Source: Nonlabens sp. (GTDB lineage: Bacteria > Bacteroidota > Bacteroidia > Flavobacteriales > Flavobacteriaceae). Taken from it: a DNA stretch of 30,398 bases. Under the pieces are notes generated by a model. That model worked only from the letters and a program-made list of their open reading frames with translations, was not told the DNA's origin and searched no databases. The DNA lies in contig JALZUY010000192.1 in the NCBI GenBank assembly GCA_023301395.1, positions 1 to 30,398 of the forward strand, in the 5' to 3' direction. Positions 1 through 9,230 of this stretch are shown one piece after another; within the stretch, counting starts at the first letter, position 1, and each line of letters begins with the position of its first letter. The position numbers and the translations under genes were made by a program.

Positions 1-58
1 ACTTAGTGGTAACGAAATTATTAATACTATAAAACAGAAAAAGATATTTTTCATAATC

Positions 59-3000
59 TTATTTTTTAATCATTCTGGTTTGTACGATAACTTGATTTTG
101 ATTCTTAATAATAACCACATAAGTGGATGGTTTTAAGTGTGCTACTTCTACATTTAAACTACCAGTTGTTGTTTTTAATGGACTATTATAGACTAATATA
201 CCATTAAGATTATAAATAACAAGCTCATAGGTAGTAATGCCTTTTTCATTTGGAACGATGTCATAGTTGAATTGTGCTTTTTCTTGTACTGGATTAGGAC
301 TCACAATTAAGCTGGATTCGTTCTCATCTTCATTTTCTACCGTTATTTCAGGAAATTTAATGACTGCGCTAGTAAAACAGTCCAGTTCAGGATGAGAAAC
401 ACTCATGGTTACGACTACGTTGCCACCATTAAATGGGCTTTGTGGTGTAAATAATAATGGATTAAGACTTACACTACCATTTGCCGGGACAGTAATACTC
501 GATGGTGTAAAGAATCCATTATTTCCATTACCTGCTGTAAATACTACGTTCACATCAAATGAAAGATTATTAGTCAATGAACCGTATAGTTCAAAATAAA
601 TATATGGTTCCTCAATTAGGAAAATTTCATCTATGTTGAGTTCTAGTTCACAATCTTCACAGTCTTCATTTTTAGATAGAACTAGTGGCTCACTAGTAAC
701 TTCACAACCCTTATTTTCAAGAGTTAATCGTATTTCATCATTAGTTGCTATAGCATCGGTTATATGATAATCAGGTACAGATCCTATTCCATTGATAGGA
801 TTAAAAGAGCTGTCATAATCCCAGCGATTAAATAATACAGGCATACCTGGTATATAACGAGAAGCTGGATCTTCCATTTCACAATAATCCAGACAACCCG
901 ATGGGAAATACCATAAATAAGAAGATGGATCTTTTTCTACATATACTTCTAATTCTACAGTACAAGAACTATTGTTGGGTACAAAAGTAAGTTGGTATAT
1001 ACCACCGCGCGTTACGGTATGAGGATAACCAGTAAAACCATCACTCCAGTGATAAGTTCCTACTTGAGCATTGGTCACTCTTAATTCCACGGCGTAAGGA
1101 TTACAACTGTCTGGAGTCACCGTAATAACGCCTATGTCTGGCACAGGTGCAACCTCCACATCCTTATTGACGGTATAATTACAGCCATTGTCAGCTTCTA
1201 CTTCTAGTATATAGTTATAGGTACCATCACTGCCATAGTTTTGTTCTAATGCTGGGATGGGAAACGTGTTTTCCCACGCGCCAGTTGTTCCATCGATGAT
1301 CCAACGGTATCTAACAATTCCATTACCTGCGGTACTTGTGAATCCATTCACCAAGAATGGTTGATCTACGCAAGCAAGATCTGGTAAGCCTATATCAAAG
1401 AATGGTTTAGGCAGGATAGTAACGTTAACTGGCAACATGTCTTGCAAGCATAAATCTTGATTACGTAATTTTACCCAGTAAGCTCCAGAAACAGTAGGGT
1501 TATAAATAGCACTAGTATTTAAACCAGGAGCTGGTTCTGTTTCCAGCATCCATAGATAACCACTTTCATCTGGATTAGTTGAATTAGGTATGGAAGGTGT
1601 GTCTGGTCCAGAATTTAAAATAGATAAATCAATTTGTGCTCCTTCACAATAAATACCAGCGTTTGCATAAAAAATACTGAATTCAGCTTGGGTCACATTA
1701 ATAGTTTGTAAGGTATTTGCTTCACAACCATACTGGTCTGTGACTGTTAATTCAATTTGTTGGTTAGGACTATTTGGTAATGAGATTTCAGGGCTGATTT
1801 GGGTATTTGTGGCATCAGTTAAAAACCTCCATTCATAGGTGTGGTTAGGGTTAATGTTATTGGGTTGAAGTAATATGGGGCATTCTGTACAGGTTTGCGT
1901 TATTGCTCCTGCACTTACATCAGTCGCATCAAACATGGTAAAAGAGGCATCTGGAGAACTCAATGTGATTTCTTCAGTAGCAACACATACAGGATCTGGA
2001 CCTGCACCATCAATTAAAATTCTTGCATTATAAACACCGTCAGGAACATTTGTAAAGGTGTTTTGACCAGCGGTACTTACTATAGATCCTACACCTGGTA
2101 ATTCATAGGTAACTGTTGTAGCATTAGGATAACTAGAGAGAATAGAGCCTGTATTAATTAAAGTGACATCATAACCGCCATTACTTCTACAAGTAACACT
2201 TGATTCAATATAACTTTGGTATCCTATGGTAAATGATTGATTGGTATAAGTGGTACAATGAGGATAAATAGCTGCCACATTTAAGTTGTAAGTTCCAGCT
2301 TGTAAACGGTTTGGAGCTGCTTGTAATGTTGCACTTGTAATAGTATTACTTACCGTGTTAAATAAGGCACCGTTTACTCTGTAATCAACAAAGTCAGGAG
2401 TGTTTCCAAAATGGTCTATCGTAACTTGAATTTCACCACAATCTGTCCATACTATTGAAGTAATATCAACTTGCTCAGTAAGGCATGGTGGTTCGATGGC
2501 GCAATTTCTTTCAACTATTTCAATAATATCTGTAGATGTAATACAATCACTCGGTACGCTGTTTATAAAACTCACTTCACAATGGTAGTTACCAAAACCT
2601 AGTGCAGGAGTTATATTTAAGGTCGACGTAGTTTGACCAGCTATAGGATTACCGTTCAAATACCATTGATATGTAACGCTGCCAATATTTGGGTTTTGAT
2701 GGATTGCTTCTAAAGAAGTATTTATACTTGCTGTATCACAAAAGGAAAGATCTCCAGTGTTTATTAAATCTACTTGTGGTCTAGGTTTGATTATTGTTTG
2801 TCCATTAAAAACTAATAATGGAGCCTCAGCACTACAGTCATTTTGATCGCGAGCTAAAATCAATAGACTAGCACTAGTACTAATATCTACATCAGGTAAA
2901 AACAAATTATTTATAGTAACTAAATTATTAATGTCAACGCTTACATTGAATCCAGTTGGTTGGGTAAACACAGTAGTTCCACTGACTTGATAACTAAGCA

Positions 3001-5174
3001 AGATTTCATACGTCCAAATGCTTAAATCATAAACATTTGCAGGATTTTGAGGAAATTGAGGTTGAAATTGAGGAAAGATTTCGTCGCCACTGCAATATTC
3101 GGAATTTAATGGGAACCAATTAAATTGTGGACCTAGATCAATTTCTATATTAAATGGATTTGGCTCATAAACGATACCACATTTTCTAATTCTTACTCCT
3201 AGACTCACTTGATACAGTTGATTAATAGGCTCATTTAACATTACCGCAACTTCGTTTGTATTCTGTCCTGATACTATACTTGCGAGTCTAGGGTCCGTAA
3301 AATACCACTCATAAGTTTCGCCGTCCACATAATCAACTCTAAAGTCTATAATTGTACTCGCACAATGATAAGGTTTGTTAGCTATCGCCGTATTTGAAGG
3401 GTTTAACGGGTCAAAATGTTGAATATTAGTATTAATACTGAAAGGTGAGATGCTATAATCTCTCCAAAATCCTCTACAATTAGTTTTTTTAGATATTTTT
3501 CGTGCTCTTATAGTATATGGTGTATTTGTAGAATTAGCACTAAATTCAATCGTTGCTTGTTCACCTTCAGTACTTCCTATTATAGTTCCCTCACTCGAAT
3601 CGATAAACCACTCTACATAGAAATCGTCGTCATTTAAATCTATGGAATAGTTGTAAGGAGTATTAGGGCAAACCTGATCAGTCGTTCCTACTAAAGGAAT
3701 ATTTGAATCTATAGGGCCTGGTATTCCATTTACAAGAATTGTAAAAGGTTCACTTTCGCAGTGGTTTGGAGAAGAGGCAGTTACCGTGTAGACTCCTGGA
3801 GGATTAAAGGAATAGTTAATTAATTGTGCACTTGTTTGTTGATCGACTAGGGAATTGTTTAAATAAATATTATACTCTGTGTTATTGTTTAAGCTTACAG
3901 TACTTATGTCTACTGTTTCACCTCTACATATTTCTTCTACAGCTACAATTTCATGTTTGTCTTGCACTCTAAAAAAGTGCTGTGCTGTTCCTCCACATAA
4001 CAATAATGGGCTATCATAATTACAATTTAAAAAATACTCGCCTGGTTCTAAGGATTCTGTATTTATGGAAATTTCGTTTGGCTGGTCCGTAATACTAATG
4101 AAAATAGCAGGTAATACTGGAGAATTTCCTGCGTCTGTGATATTCCATTCAAACTCAACTGCTGGCCATCTAGGTAAAGAGAAAATATATTGCTCATCAA
4201 TGCATAACTGTTCTGGGCCTTCAATCGTGCCATTTTCTTCAATAATCGGGATTTTAGCCACTGCTGCTACATCATCACAAGTATTACAATCATTTTGATT
4301 AAAATAAATGTACCCAAAGCCATCGATAGGTTGATCCCAATTAATTTCTACGATAGAACTATTACCGCCAGTAATAATTGTCCCACCTTCTACATTCCAT
4401 TCAAACGAGCCACATTGATTAGCATTTTCAATAGAGTAAGTTTCTGTTGTGTCCTCACAAGTTACTGTAGGGCATGTAATAACGACACTTTCACCTTCTA
4501 TTCTTAACTGTTTTCTAAGTGTTTGACTACAATTACATTCGTTAGTAACTGTTAGCTCTACAGTCCAGTTTCCTTGTTCAAGAAAAACATTAGGTTCTTC
4601 GTCACTAGAGCTGAGAGTATCGCCATTTGAATTTGTAAATAGCCATTCATGACTAATTAAATTTGAGCCAGAAGGATCGTTGGATAAGTCAACAAATTGA
4701 AAATCTCCTTCACATCTATTTGAAAATCCTGAGAGTAGTTCAAAATTTGCTATTGGTAATTCAATAACTTCTATACAAATGGTTCTGTTTATAATCGTTA
4801 AATCGTTAAGGATAACCTCTAATTCAATATTTCCAATTGTTGTAGTGGCACTCCATAAAACTACATAATCCATATTTTGATTCCCAGATTGAGCTGCCCC
4901 ACCATTTTGATTCCAATTAACTGAATTAATGTTATTATCAGGATCTGAAAGTGAAAAGGTCACTAATGTGTTCTCGCAAAATTTTATACAAAGATCATCA
5001 CTTATGCCTTCTAAGGGAACTAAAGCTCCAAATTCATCGACATCATCGTCATATTCTACACAACCTACACTTTTGTCCCAAGTGAGATTAATGTTTAGAT
5101 TGTGAATGTATAAATTGAAAACTAAAAATTGATAAAAACAGATAGAAGAATAGAGTTTTGAAATTTGTTGTCAT
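59..5174 (-). CDS. Giant T9SS-secreted surface protein, probable N-terminal frameshift
   Basis: Very large secreted protein, probably displayed on the cell surface. The last ~80 residues look like a type IX secretion type A sorting domain: an SPNP motif, then YELVIYNLNG, then a basic end (RMIKK). The body is rich in cysteine, glycine, asparagine and aromatic residues and contains PKD/Ig-like stretches (for example EWLF...TVELTVTN near the N-terminus), as in adhesin-like flavobacterial proteins. The body frame is open from 5170 to the stop at 59-61 but has no ATG near its N-terminus; the first usable codon is GTG at 4963, which leaves no signal peptide. An ATG at 5174 in another frame encodes a good signal peptide that stops at 5088. 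Joining the two near 5099 gives signal peptide, then LNINLTWDKSVGC and the body. I infer one gene with a one-base shift: a mutation, sequence error or recoding. The ligand is unknown. Confidence 0.8.
5088..5174 (-). other. Signal-peptide fragment of the giant T9SS protein, out of frame
   Basis: This 28-codon reading frame starts with ATG at 5174 and ends with TAA at 5090-5088. It reads MTTNFKTLFFYLFLSIF, then SFQFIHSQ and a short tail. That is a basic start, a hydrophobic core of about 17 residues and a plausible cleavage site after HSQ, so it is a classic Sec signal peptide. The body frame overlaps it and is open across the same bases. Skipping a single base just after the Gln codon (5102-5100) links the two. 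A stand-alone 28-residue peptide that is only a signal sequence is unlikely, so I read it as the detached N-terminus of the downstream gene. Confidence 0.7.
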
Positions 5175-5263
5175 GGTAGTGAGTTTTAAAAAATGTTCTC
5201 TACCCATCTGTTTCTGAAAAACTTAGTTTGTTACCCTATAATTAGAATTAAATTTATTCTAAC

Positions 5264-5310
5264 AAAAAAACTCTTCTATAAAAATGCAGTTTTTATAGAA
5301 GAGTTTTTTA
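5264..5310 (-). terminator. Rho-independent terminator after clpX
   Basis: A perfect 14-bp inverted repeat (5271-5284 with 5290-5303) is extended by A/T pairs on both sides and has a five-base loop, TGCAG. It is flanked by A7 and T6 tracts, so a T-tract follows the stem on either strand. It lies 20 bases beyond the clpX stop and separates the clp genes from the giant surface protein downstream on the same strand. Confidence 0.85.
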
Positions 5311-5330
5311 AATTTTTAAAAGTAGAAGTT

Positions 5331-6572
5331 TTAAATCACAGCTTTTAGTTGCTTCTTAATTCCGCTTTTGTTTAGTTTAGACTCAGCATAGGTCTTAGTA
5401 ACTCTGAATTCTTTTTCTTCACTACTAGGTAGTTCAAACATCGCGTCTGTAAAAATCGCTTCACATAGAGAACGCAGTCCACGAGCACCTAATTTGTATT
5501 CAATAGCTTTTTGAACGATGTATTCCAGTGCACCATCTGTAATGGTGAATGTAATATCATCCATGCCAAAGAGCTTAGTGTATTGCTTGATAATGGCGTT
5601 TTTAGGCTCTGTAAGAATCGCACGTAATGTTCCTGCATCAAGAGGATTCATATGCGTTAATACAGGAAGGCGACCTATGATTTCAGGAATCATCCCAAAA
5701 TCTTTTACATCTCTAGGAATGATATACTTTAAGATGTTTTCTTTGTCTGCCATTTCATCATTTGACATACTAGCACTGAAACCTACTGCCTGCATGTTCA
5801 ATCGCTTGCGTATCACACGTTCAATACCATCAAAAGCTCCACCAGCGATGAATAGAATGTTCTCTGTATTTACCTCGATAAATTTCTGGTCAGGATGTTT
5901 GCGTCCACCTTTAGGCGGTACGTTAACAACAGTTCCTTCCAGTAATTTTAATAAACCTTGTTGCACACCTTCACCAGACACATCTCTAGTAATAGATGGA
6001 TTATCACTCTTGCGAGCAATTTTATCAACTTCATCGATGAATACGATTCCAGTTTGGGCTTTTTCCAGGTTATAATCTGCGGCTTGTAAAAGACGTGTTA
6101 AGATACTTTCTACATCTTCTCCTACATATCCAGCCTCAGTAAGCACGGTTGCATCTACAATTGCCAGCGGTACATTAAGCATGCGTGCAACAGTTTTTGC
6201 AATAAGAGTTTTACCTGTTCCAGTTTGTCCTACCATGAGAATGTTAGATTTTTGAATCTCAACATCATCATCAGTTGCAGGTTGTAATAATCTCTTATAG
6301 TGATTATAAACTGCAACAGACATTACTTTTTTAGTAAATTCTTGTCCTATAATGTACTCATCTAGGAATGCTTTTATGTCTTGCGGCTTGCGCAATTTCA
6401 ACTCGGCATTTGTAAGACCAGTTTCATCTTCTTTCTTTACATCTTCTATTACTATACCATGTGCTTGCTCTATACAACGGTCACATATGTGTGCGTCTAG
6501 TCCAGCGATTAGCAAATTAGTATCGGCTTTATTGCGGCCACAAAAACTGCATTCCAGTTGTTCTTTACTCAT
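5331..6572 (-). CDS. clpX: ATP-dependent Clp protease ATP-binding subunit ClpX
   Basis: AAA+ unfoldase that recognises tagged or misfolded proteins in the cytoplasm, unfolds them and feeds them into ClpP. An N-terminal zinc-binding domain has four cysteines (C8, C11, C30, C33). The AAA+ core has Walker A GQTGTGKT at 115-122, the pore loop GYVG at 148-151 and Walker B IVFIDE at 176-181, followed by a GGAFDGIE segment and the C-terminal small domain (LGARGLRS). At 413 residues it has the usual family length and is intact. The gene follows clpP by 70 bases on the same strand, and a strong terminator follows it, so clpP-clpX is probably one transcription unit. A copy of the dispersed 16-bp palindrome sits in the clpP-clpX gap. 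Confidence 0.98.
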   Translation of the reverse strand: MSKEQLECSFCGRNKADTNLLIAGLDAHICDRCIEQAHGIVIEDVKKEDETGLTNAELKLRKPQDIKAFLDEYIIGQEFTKKVMSVAVYNHYKRLLQPATDDDVEIQKSNILMVGQTGTGKTLIAKTVARMLNVPLAIVDATVLTEAGYVGEDVESILTRLLQAADYNLEKAQTGIVFIDEVDKIARKSDNPSITRDVSGEGVQQGLLKLLEGTVVNVPPKGGRKHPDQKFIEVNTENILFIAGGAFDGIERVIRKRLNMQAVGFSASMSNDEMADKENILKYIIPRDVKDFGMIPEIIGRLPVLTHMNPLDAGTLRAILTEPKNAIIKQYTKLFGMDDITFTITDGALEYIVQKAIEYKLGARGLRSLCEAIFTDAMFELPSSEEKEFRVTKTYAESKLNKSGIKKQLKAVI

Positions 6573-6607
6573 AATTTATGGTTTGTAGTAATGGGTTTGT
6601 TAATTAC

Positions 6608-6623
6608 GCTTTCGCGAAAGCGG
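6608..6623. repeat. Dispersed 16-bp palindrome, copy 1 (exact)
   Basis: Exact CGCTTTCGCGAAAGCG in the 70-base gap between clpP and clpX, preceded by TTAATTA. It is a perfect palindrome, identical to the copies at 12204, 19397 and 25472. As RNA it could form a short CGCTTT/AAAGCG hairpin, but no T-tract follows, so a terminator role is not supported. Confidence 0.85.
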
Positions 6624-6642
6624 AAATACAACAACTCATTTA

Positions 6643-7317
6643 CTAGTCACGTATTAATACTTCATCAATCATTCCGTATTCCTTAGCTTCGGCAGCTTTC
6701 ATCCAGTAATCACGATCTGAATCATTGTAAACTTGATCATAGGTCTGTCCAGAGTGCTTTGAGATAATGGTGTATAGTTCTTCTCTTAATTTAACAATCT
6801 CGCGAGCGGTAATCTCAATGTCACTTGCTTGTCCTTGAGCGCCACTTGAAACCTGGTGAATCATCACACGACTATGTGGTAATGCACTACGTTTTCCCTC
6901 TGCGCCTGCACAAAGTAATACAGCACCCATACTGGCAGCCATACCGGTACAAATAGTTGCAACGTCAGGTTTGATAAATTGCATAGTGTCATAAATACCT
7001 AAACCGGCATAAACACTACCACCTGGTGAGTTGATGTAGATTTGTATGTCCTTGTTTGCGTCAGTACTTTCTAAGAAAAGCAGTTGTGCTTGTATAATGT
7101 TTGCTACTTGATCATTTACTCCAGTTCCCATAAAAATGATGCGGTCCATCATTAAACGAGAGAACACATCAAAAATGGCGATGTTCATTTGGCGTTCCTC
7201 AATAATATTAGGAGTAAGATTAGTCGGGTACATGCTACCCATAATTTTATCGTAATACATAGGGTTGACACCTTGATCTTTTACGGCAAATTTTTCAAAT
7301 TCTTTAGATATATCCAT
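6643..7317 (-). CDS. clpP: ATP-dependent Clp protease proteolytic subunit ClpP
   Basis: Serine peptidase that forms the barrel-shaped proteolytic core of the ClpXP protease in the cytoplasm. The catalytic triad is visible: Ser129 in GMAASMG, His154 in MIHQ and Asp203 in DRDYW. Other family hallmarks are the oxyanion-side INSPGGSV at about 95-102 and the E-x-x-x-YG(M/L)IDEV end. Its 224 residues fit the family, with a slightly long N-terminal extension before the conserved core. It lies between tig and clpX, as in many bacteria, so the folding chaperone and the protease are encoded together. A terminator lies between tig and clpP, so clpP transcription depends on read-through or on its own promoter; I see no convincing promoter in the gap. 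Confidence 0.98.
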   Translation of the reverse strand: MDISKEFEKFAVKDQGVNPMYYDKIMGSMYPTNLTPNIIEERQMNIAIFDVFSRLMMDRIIFMGTGVNDQVANIIQAQLLFLESTDANKDIQIYINSPGGSVYAGLGIYDTMQFIKPDVATICTGMAASMGAVLLCAGAEGKRSALPHSRVMIHQVSSGAQGQASDIEITAREIVKLREELYTIISKHSGQTYDQVYNDSDRDYWMKAAEAKEYGMIDEVLIRD

Positions 7318-7342
7318 GTGGTAATATTACTTTTTATAAGGT

Positions 7343-7380
7343 AAAAAAGGCGTTAACCATTTGATAAAGTTAACGCCTTA
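7343..7380 (-). terminator. Rho-independent terminator after tig
   Basis: An 11-bp perfect stem, AAGGCGTTAAC (7347-7357), pairs with GTTAACGCCTT (7369-7379) across an 11-base loop. Read on the minus strand, a run of six T (7348-7343) ends the stem. It follows the tig stop by about 25 bases and precedes clpP, so it would uncouple or attenuate tig from clpPX expression. Confidence 0.85.
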
Positions 7381-7403
7381 AAGATAATAATAATTACATC
7401 GAG

Positions 7404-8732
7404 TTATGACTCATATGCTTCCTTAATGAATTCTTCATAAGTCAATTCTTTTTTCTTGAGCTTAGAATTGTTTTTAAAGAAGTTCAACATTTTCTCGTTT
7501 TGTAACTGCTCGCTCATTCTTTTAACCTCTTCTTGGTTTTGCATGATACGTGCAACAACTCCATCTACTTCTTCATCAGTCGCATCTGTATGACCGTATT
7601 GAGCCATTTGAGCTTTAATTTGAGTACGTGAATAATCTTGTAACTCTTCAAACTTCAATTGAAGATCGGGATTGTTTTTTAAGACTTTTGCTTCGATTAA
7701 CTGGTAACGCAATCCTTTTTCAGAACGCTCGTACTCAGCTGCTGCTTCTTCTTCAGTTAATGGATTCTCGCCAGAGTTTGCGATCCATCTTTTAAGGAAG
7801 TCTGCTGGTAAGTCAAATTTTGTGTTTGCTATAAGAGCTTCAGTAACATCAGTAAGTAATTTTTGATCTGTTTGTTGAGAGAACTGGCGTCCAGCATCTT
7901 CTCTTAAACGTTCCATTAAATCTTCTTTACTTGAAATTACTGCTGGTCCAAAAAGTTTATCAAAAAACTCTTGATTCATCTCTGCAGGCTCGCGCTCATT
8001 TACTTCAGTAATTTCAAATGTAACTTTAGTATTAAGTCCTTCAGCTTTTTCTTGATCTAATTTTAAGAAGGTCATTAAATCTTGATCTGATTCAAAAAGG
8101 TCTTTAGTTTTTAAGTCTAAAGTGTCTCCTTTTTTACTACCTATAAATTTCTTAAGATTTGATTTACCTTTAAGTTTATCAGTTTTAAAAGTAGCATCGC
8201 TATTGATTTCCTCCTCATCATTACGGAAAACTCCAGTAATCTGATCATCATTTGCTACAGTGTCTTTTGCAATGAGTTTACCATATTGCTCACGTATACG
8301 ATCGATTTGACGATTTAATGTATCATCATCAGTTTTAATCTCGTATTGAGTAATTGCTTTTTTAGATTTTAAGTCAACCTCAAAATCTGGTGCAAAACCT
8401 AGTTCAAATTCAAAAGTAAAATCATCTGATTCCCAGTTGATTTCTTCTTGTGCTCTAGGTAATGGATTCCCTAGAAGCTCTAATTTCTCTCTAGTAATGT
8501 ACTCATTCAATTGTTTCTGGATCATTTTATTGACCTCATCCACTAGAATAGGAGTACGATATTTTTTATTGATTAAGCTCACAGGTACATGCCCTTTTCT
8601 AAAACCAGGAATGTTTGCTGTTTTGCGGTGATCTTTCAGTAATTTATCTACTGTAAATATATAATCTGCTTTCTCAACAGTTAGAGTTAGCGTCGCGTTA
8701 AGTGCGTCTATGTCAGTGCGCTTGATGTTCAT
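7404..8732 (-). CDS. tig: Trigger factor, ribosome-associated chaperone
   Basis: Chaperone that docks at the ribosomal exit tunnel and shields nascent chains. The ribosome-binding signature GFRKGHVP is at residues 43-50 within the N-terminal domain. A middle region (about 150-245) is where the FKBP-type prolyl isomerase domain sits in enterobacterial trigger factors; here it is poorly conserved, with many charged residues, so isomerase activity is doubtful. The long, Glu/Lys-rich C-terminal helical part (about 255-430) forms the substrate cradle. The 442 residues are near the usual length. The gene is first in the tig-clpP-clpX block, has a plausible upstream promoter at 8755-8786 and its own terminator. 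The ATG at 8732 leads straight into the conserved N-terminal domain. Confidence 0.95.
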   Translation of the reverse strand: MNIKRTDIDALNATLTLTVEKADYIFTVDKLLKDHRKTANIPGFRKGHVPVSLINKKYRTPILVDEVNKMIQKQLNEYITREKLELLGNPLPRAQEEINWESDDFTFEFELGFAPDFEVDLKSKKAITQYEIKTDDDTLNRQIDRIREQYGKLIAKDTVANDDQITGVFRNDEEEINSDATFKTDKLKGKSNLKKFIGSKKGDTLDLKTKDLFESDQDLMTFLKLDQEKAEGLNTKVTFEITEVNEREPAEMNQEFFDKLFGPAVISSKEDLMERLREDAGRQFSQQTDQKLLTDVTEALIANTKFDLPADFLKRWIANSGENPLTEEEAAAEYERSEKGLRYQLIEAKVLKNNPDLQLKFEELQDYSRTQIKAQMAQYGHTDATDEEVDGVVARIMQNQEEVKRMSEQLQNEKMLNFFKNNSKLKKKELTYEEFIKEAYES

Positions 8733-8754
8733 AAGTGTTGTTAAAATTGGGATG

Positions 8755-8786
8755 TAAAATTACTCTTTAATTTGTGTGTAAACAAA
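8755..8786 (-). promoter_or_regulatory. Putative Bacteroidota-type promoter of tig
   Basis: On the minus strand TTTG (8786-8783) is followed after 20 bases by TAATTTTA (8762-8755), one base from the -7 consensus TAnnTTTG. The spacing fits the -33/-7 promoters of this phylum. The predicted transcript start would be 15-20 bases before the tig ATG. Seen by eye only. Confidence 0.45.
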
Positions 8787-8801
8787 TACTTTATGATGAT
8801 G

Positions 8802-9149
8802 TTAATCTTTATCCTTTTCTAATAGTTTGAATAGTATAGATCTTCCTATCGCAAGAAGTAATGAGAATATAAATGCCCAGAAGAATCCATCTACGGTAAA
8901 TCCGTCAACGAGCCAGTCTGCAAGGAGAATAATTATGGCGTTAATGATTAAAAGAAAGATACCTAATGTGAGAATAGTAACTGGCAATGTAAGAATCACC
9001 AGAATAGGTCTTACAATGAAATTTAAAAGAGAAAGAGAAATGGCCACTAGCACTGCACTTAAGTAATTCTCGATACTTACATGAGGTAATATTTCAGAAA
9101 TAACTAATACAAGTGCTGCGGTAATTAAAAGTTTAATTAGAAATTTCAT
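8802..9149 (-). CDS. Small four-helix membrane protein, phage-holin-4_2-like family
   Basis: Inner-membrane protein of 115 residues with four hydrophobic segments (about 3-22, 29-50, 52-77 and 88-106). The conserved block NFIVRPILVILTLP followed by TLGIFLLIINAI is typical of the family Pfam calls Phage_holin_4_2 (YvlD-like). Despite the name, most members are chromosomal proteins of unknown function, and nothing here suggests a phage. The basic tail KLLEKDKD is probably cytoplasmic. It lies between tig and the SGNH-lipoprotein gene, with a terminator immediately upstream, so it is probably transcribed alone. The family call is from memory of the motif; the role is unknown. Confidence 0.8.
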   Translation of the reverse strand: MKFLIKLLITAALVLVISEILPHVSIENYLSAVLVAISLSLLNFIVRPILVILTLPVTILTLGIFLLIINAIIILLADWLVDGFTVDGFFWAFIFSLLLAIGRSILFKLLEKDKD

Positions 9150-9176
9150 AGTAAGATGTTTAAGTGGTAAAAATAG

Positions 9177-9210
9177 AAAAATCCGCCTCAGGAATACTGA
9201 GGCGGATTTT
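9177..9210 (-). terminator. Rho-independent terminator after the FadL/SGNH operon
   Basis: GC-rich 10-bp stem ATCCGCCTCA (9181-9190) with TGAGGCGGAT (9198-9207), a 7-base loop and flanking A/T pairs. Read on the minus strand, a T-rich run follows. It starts 20 bases beyond the stop of the SGNH-hydrolase gene. Confidence 0.88.
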
Positions 9211-9230
9211 CATAAAAGTGAATGCTGTTA

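Noticed and set aside
5518..6075. 185-codon open frame opposite clpX
   Set aside because: Antisense to a fully conserved AAA+ core; composition is a mirror of ClpX codons and no domain or signal is seen.
8802..9149. Reading the holin-like gene as a prophage remnant
   Set aside because: The family is mostly chromosomal despite its name, and no lysin, integrase or phage gene is nearby.
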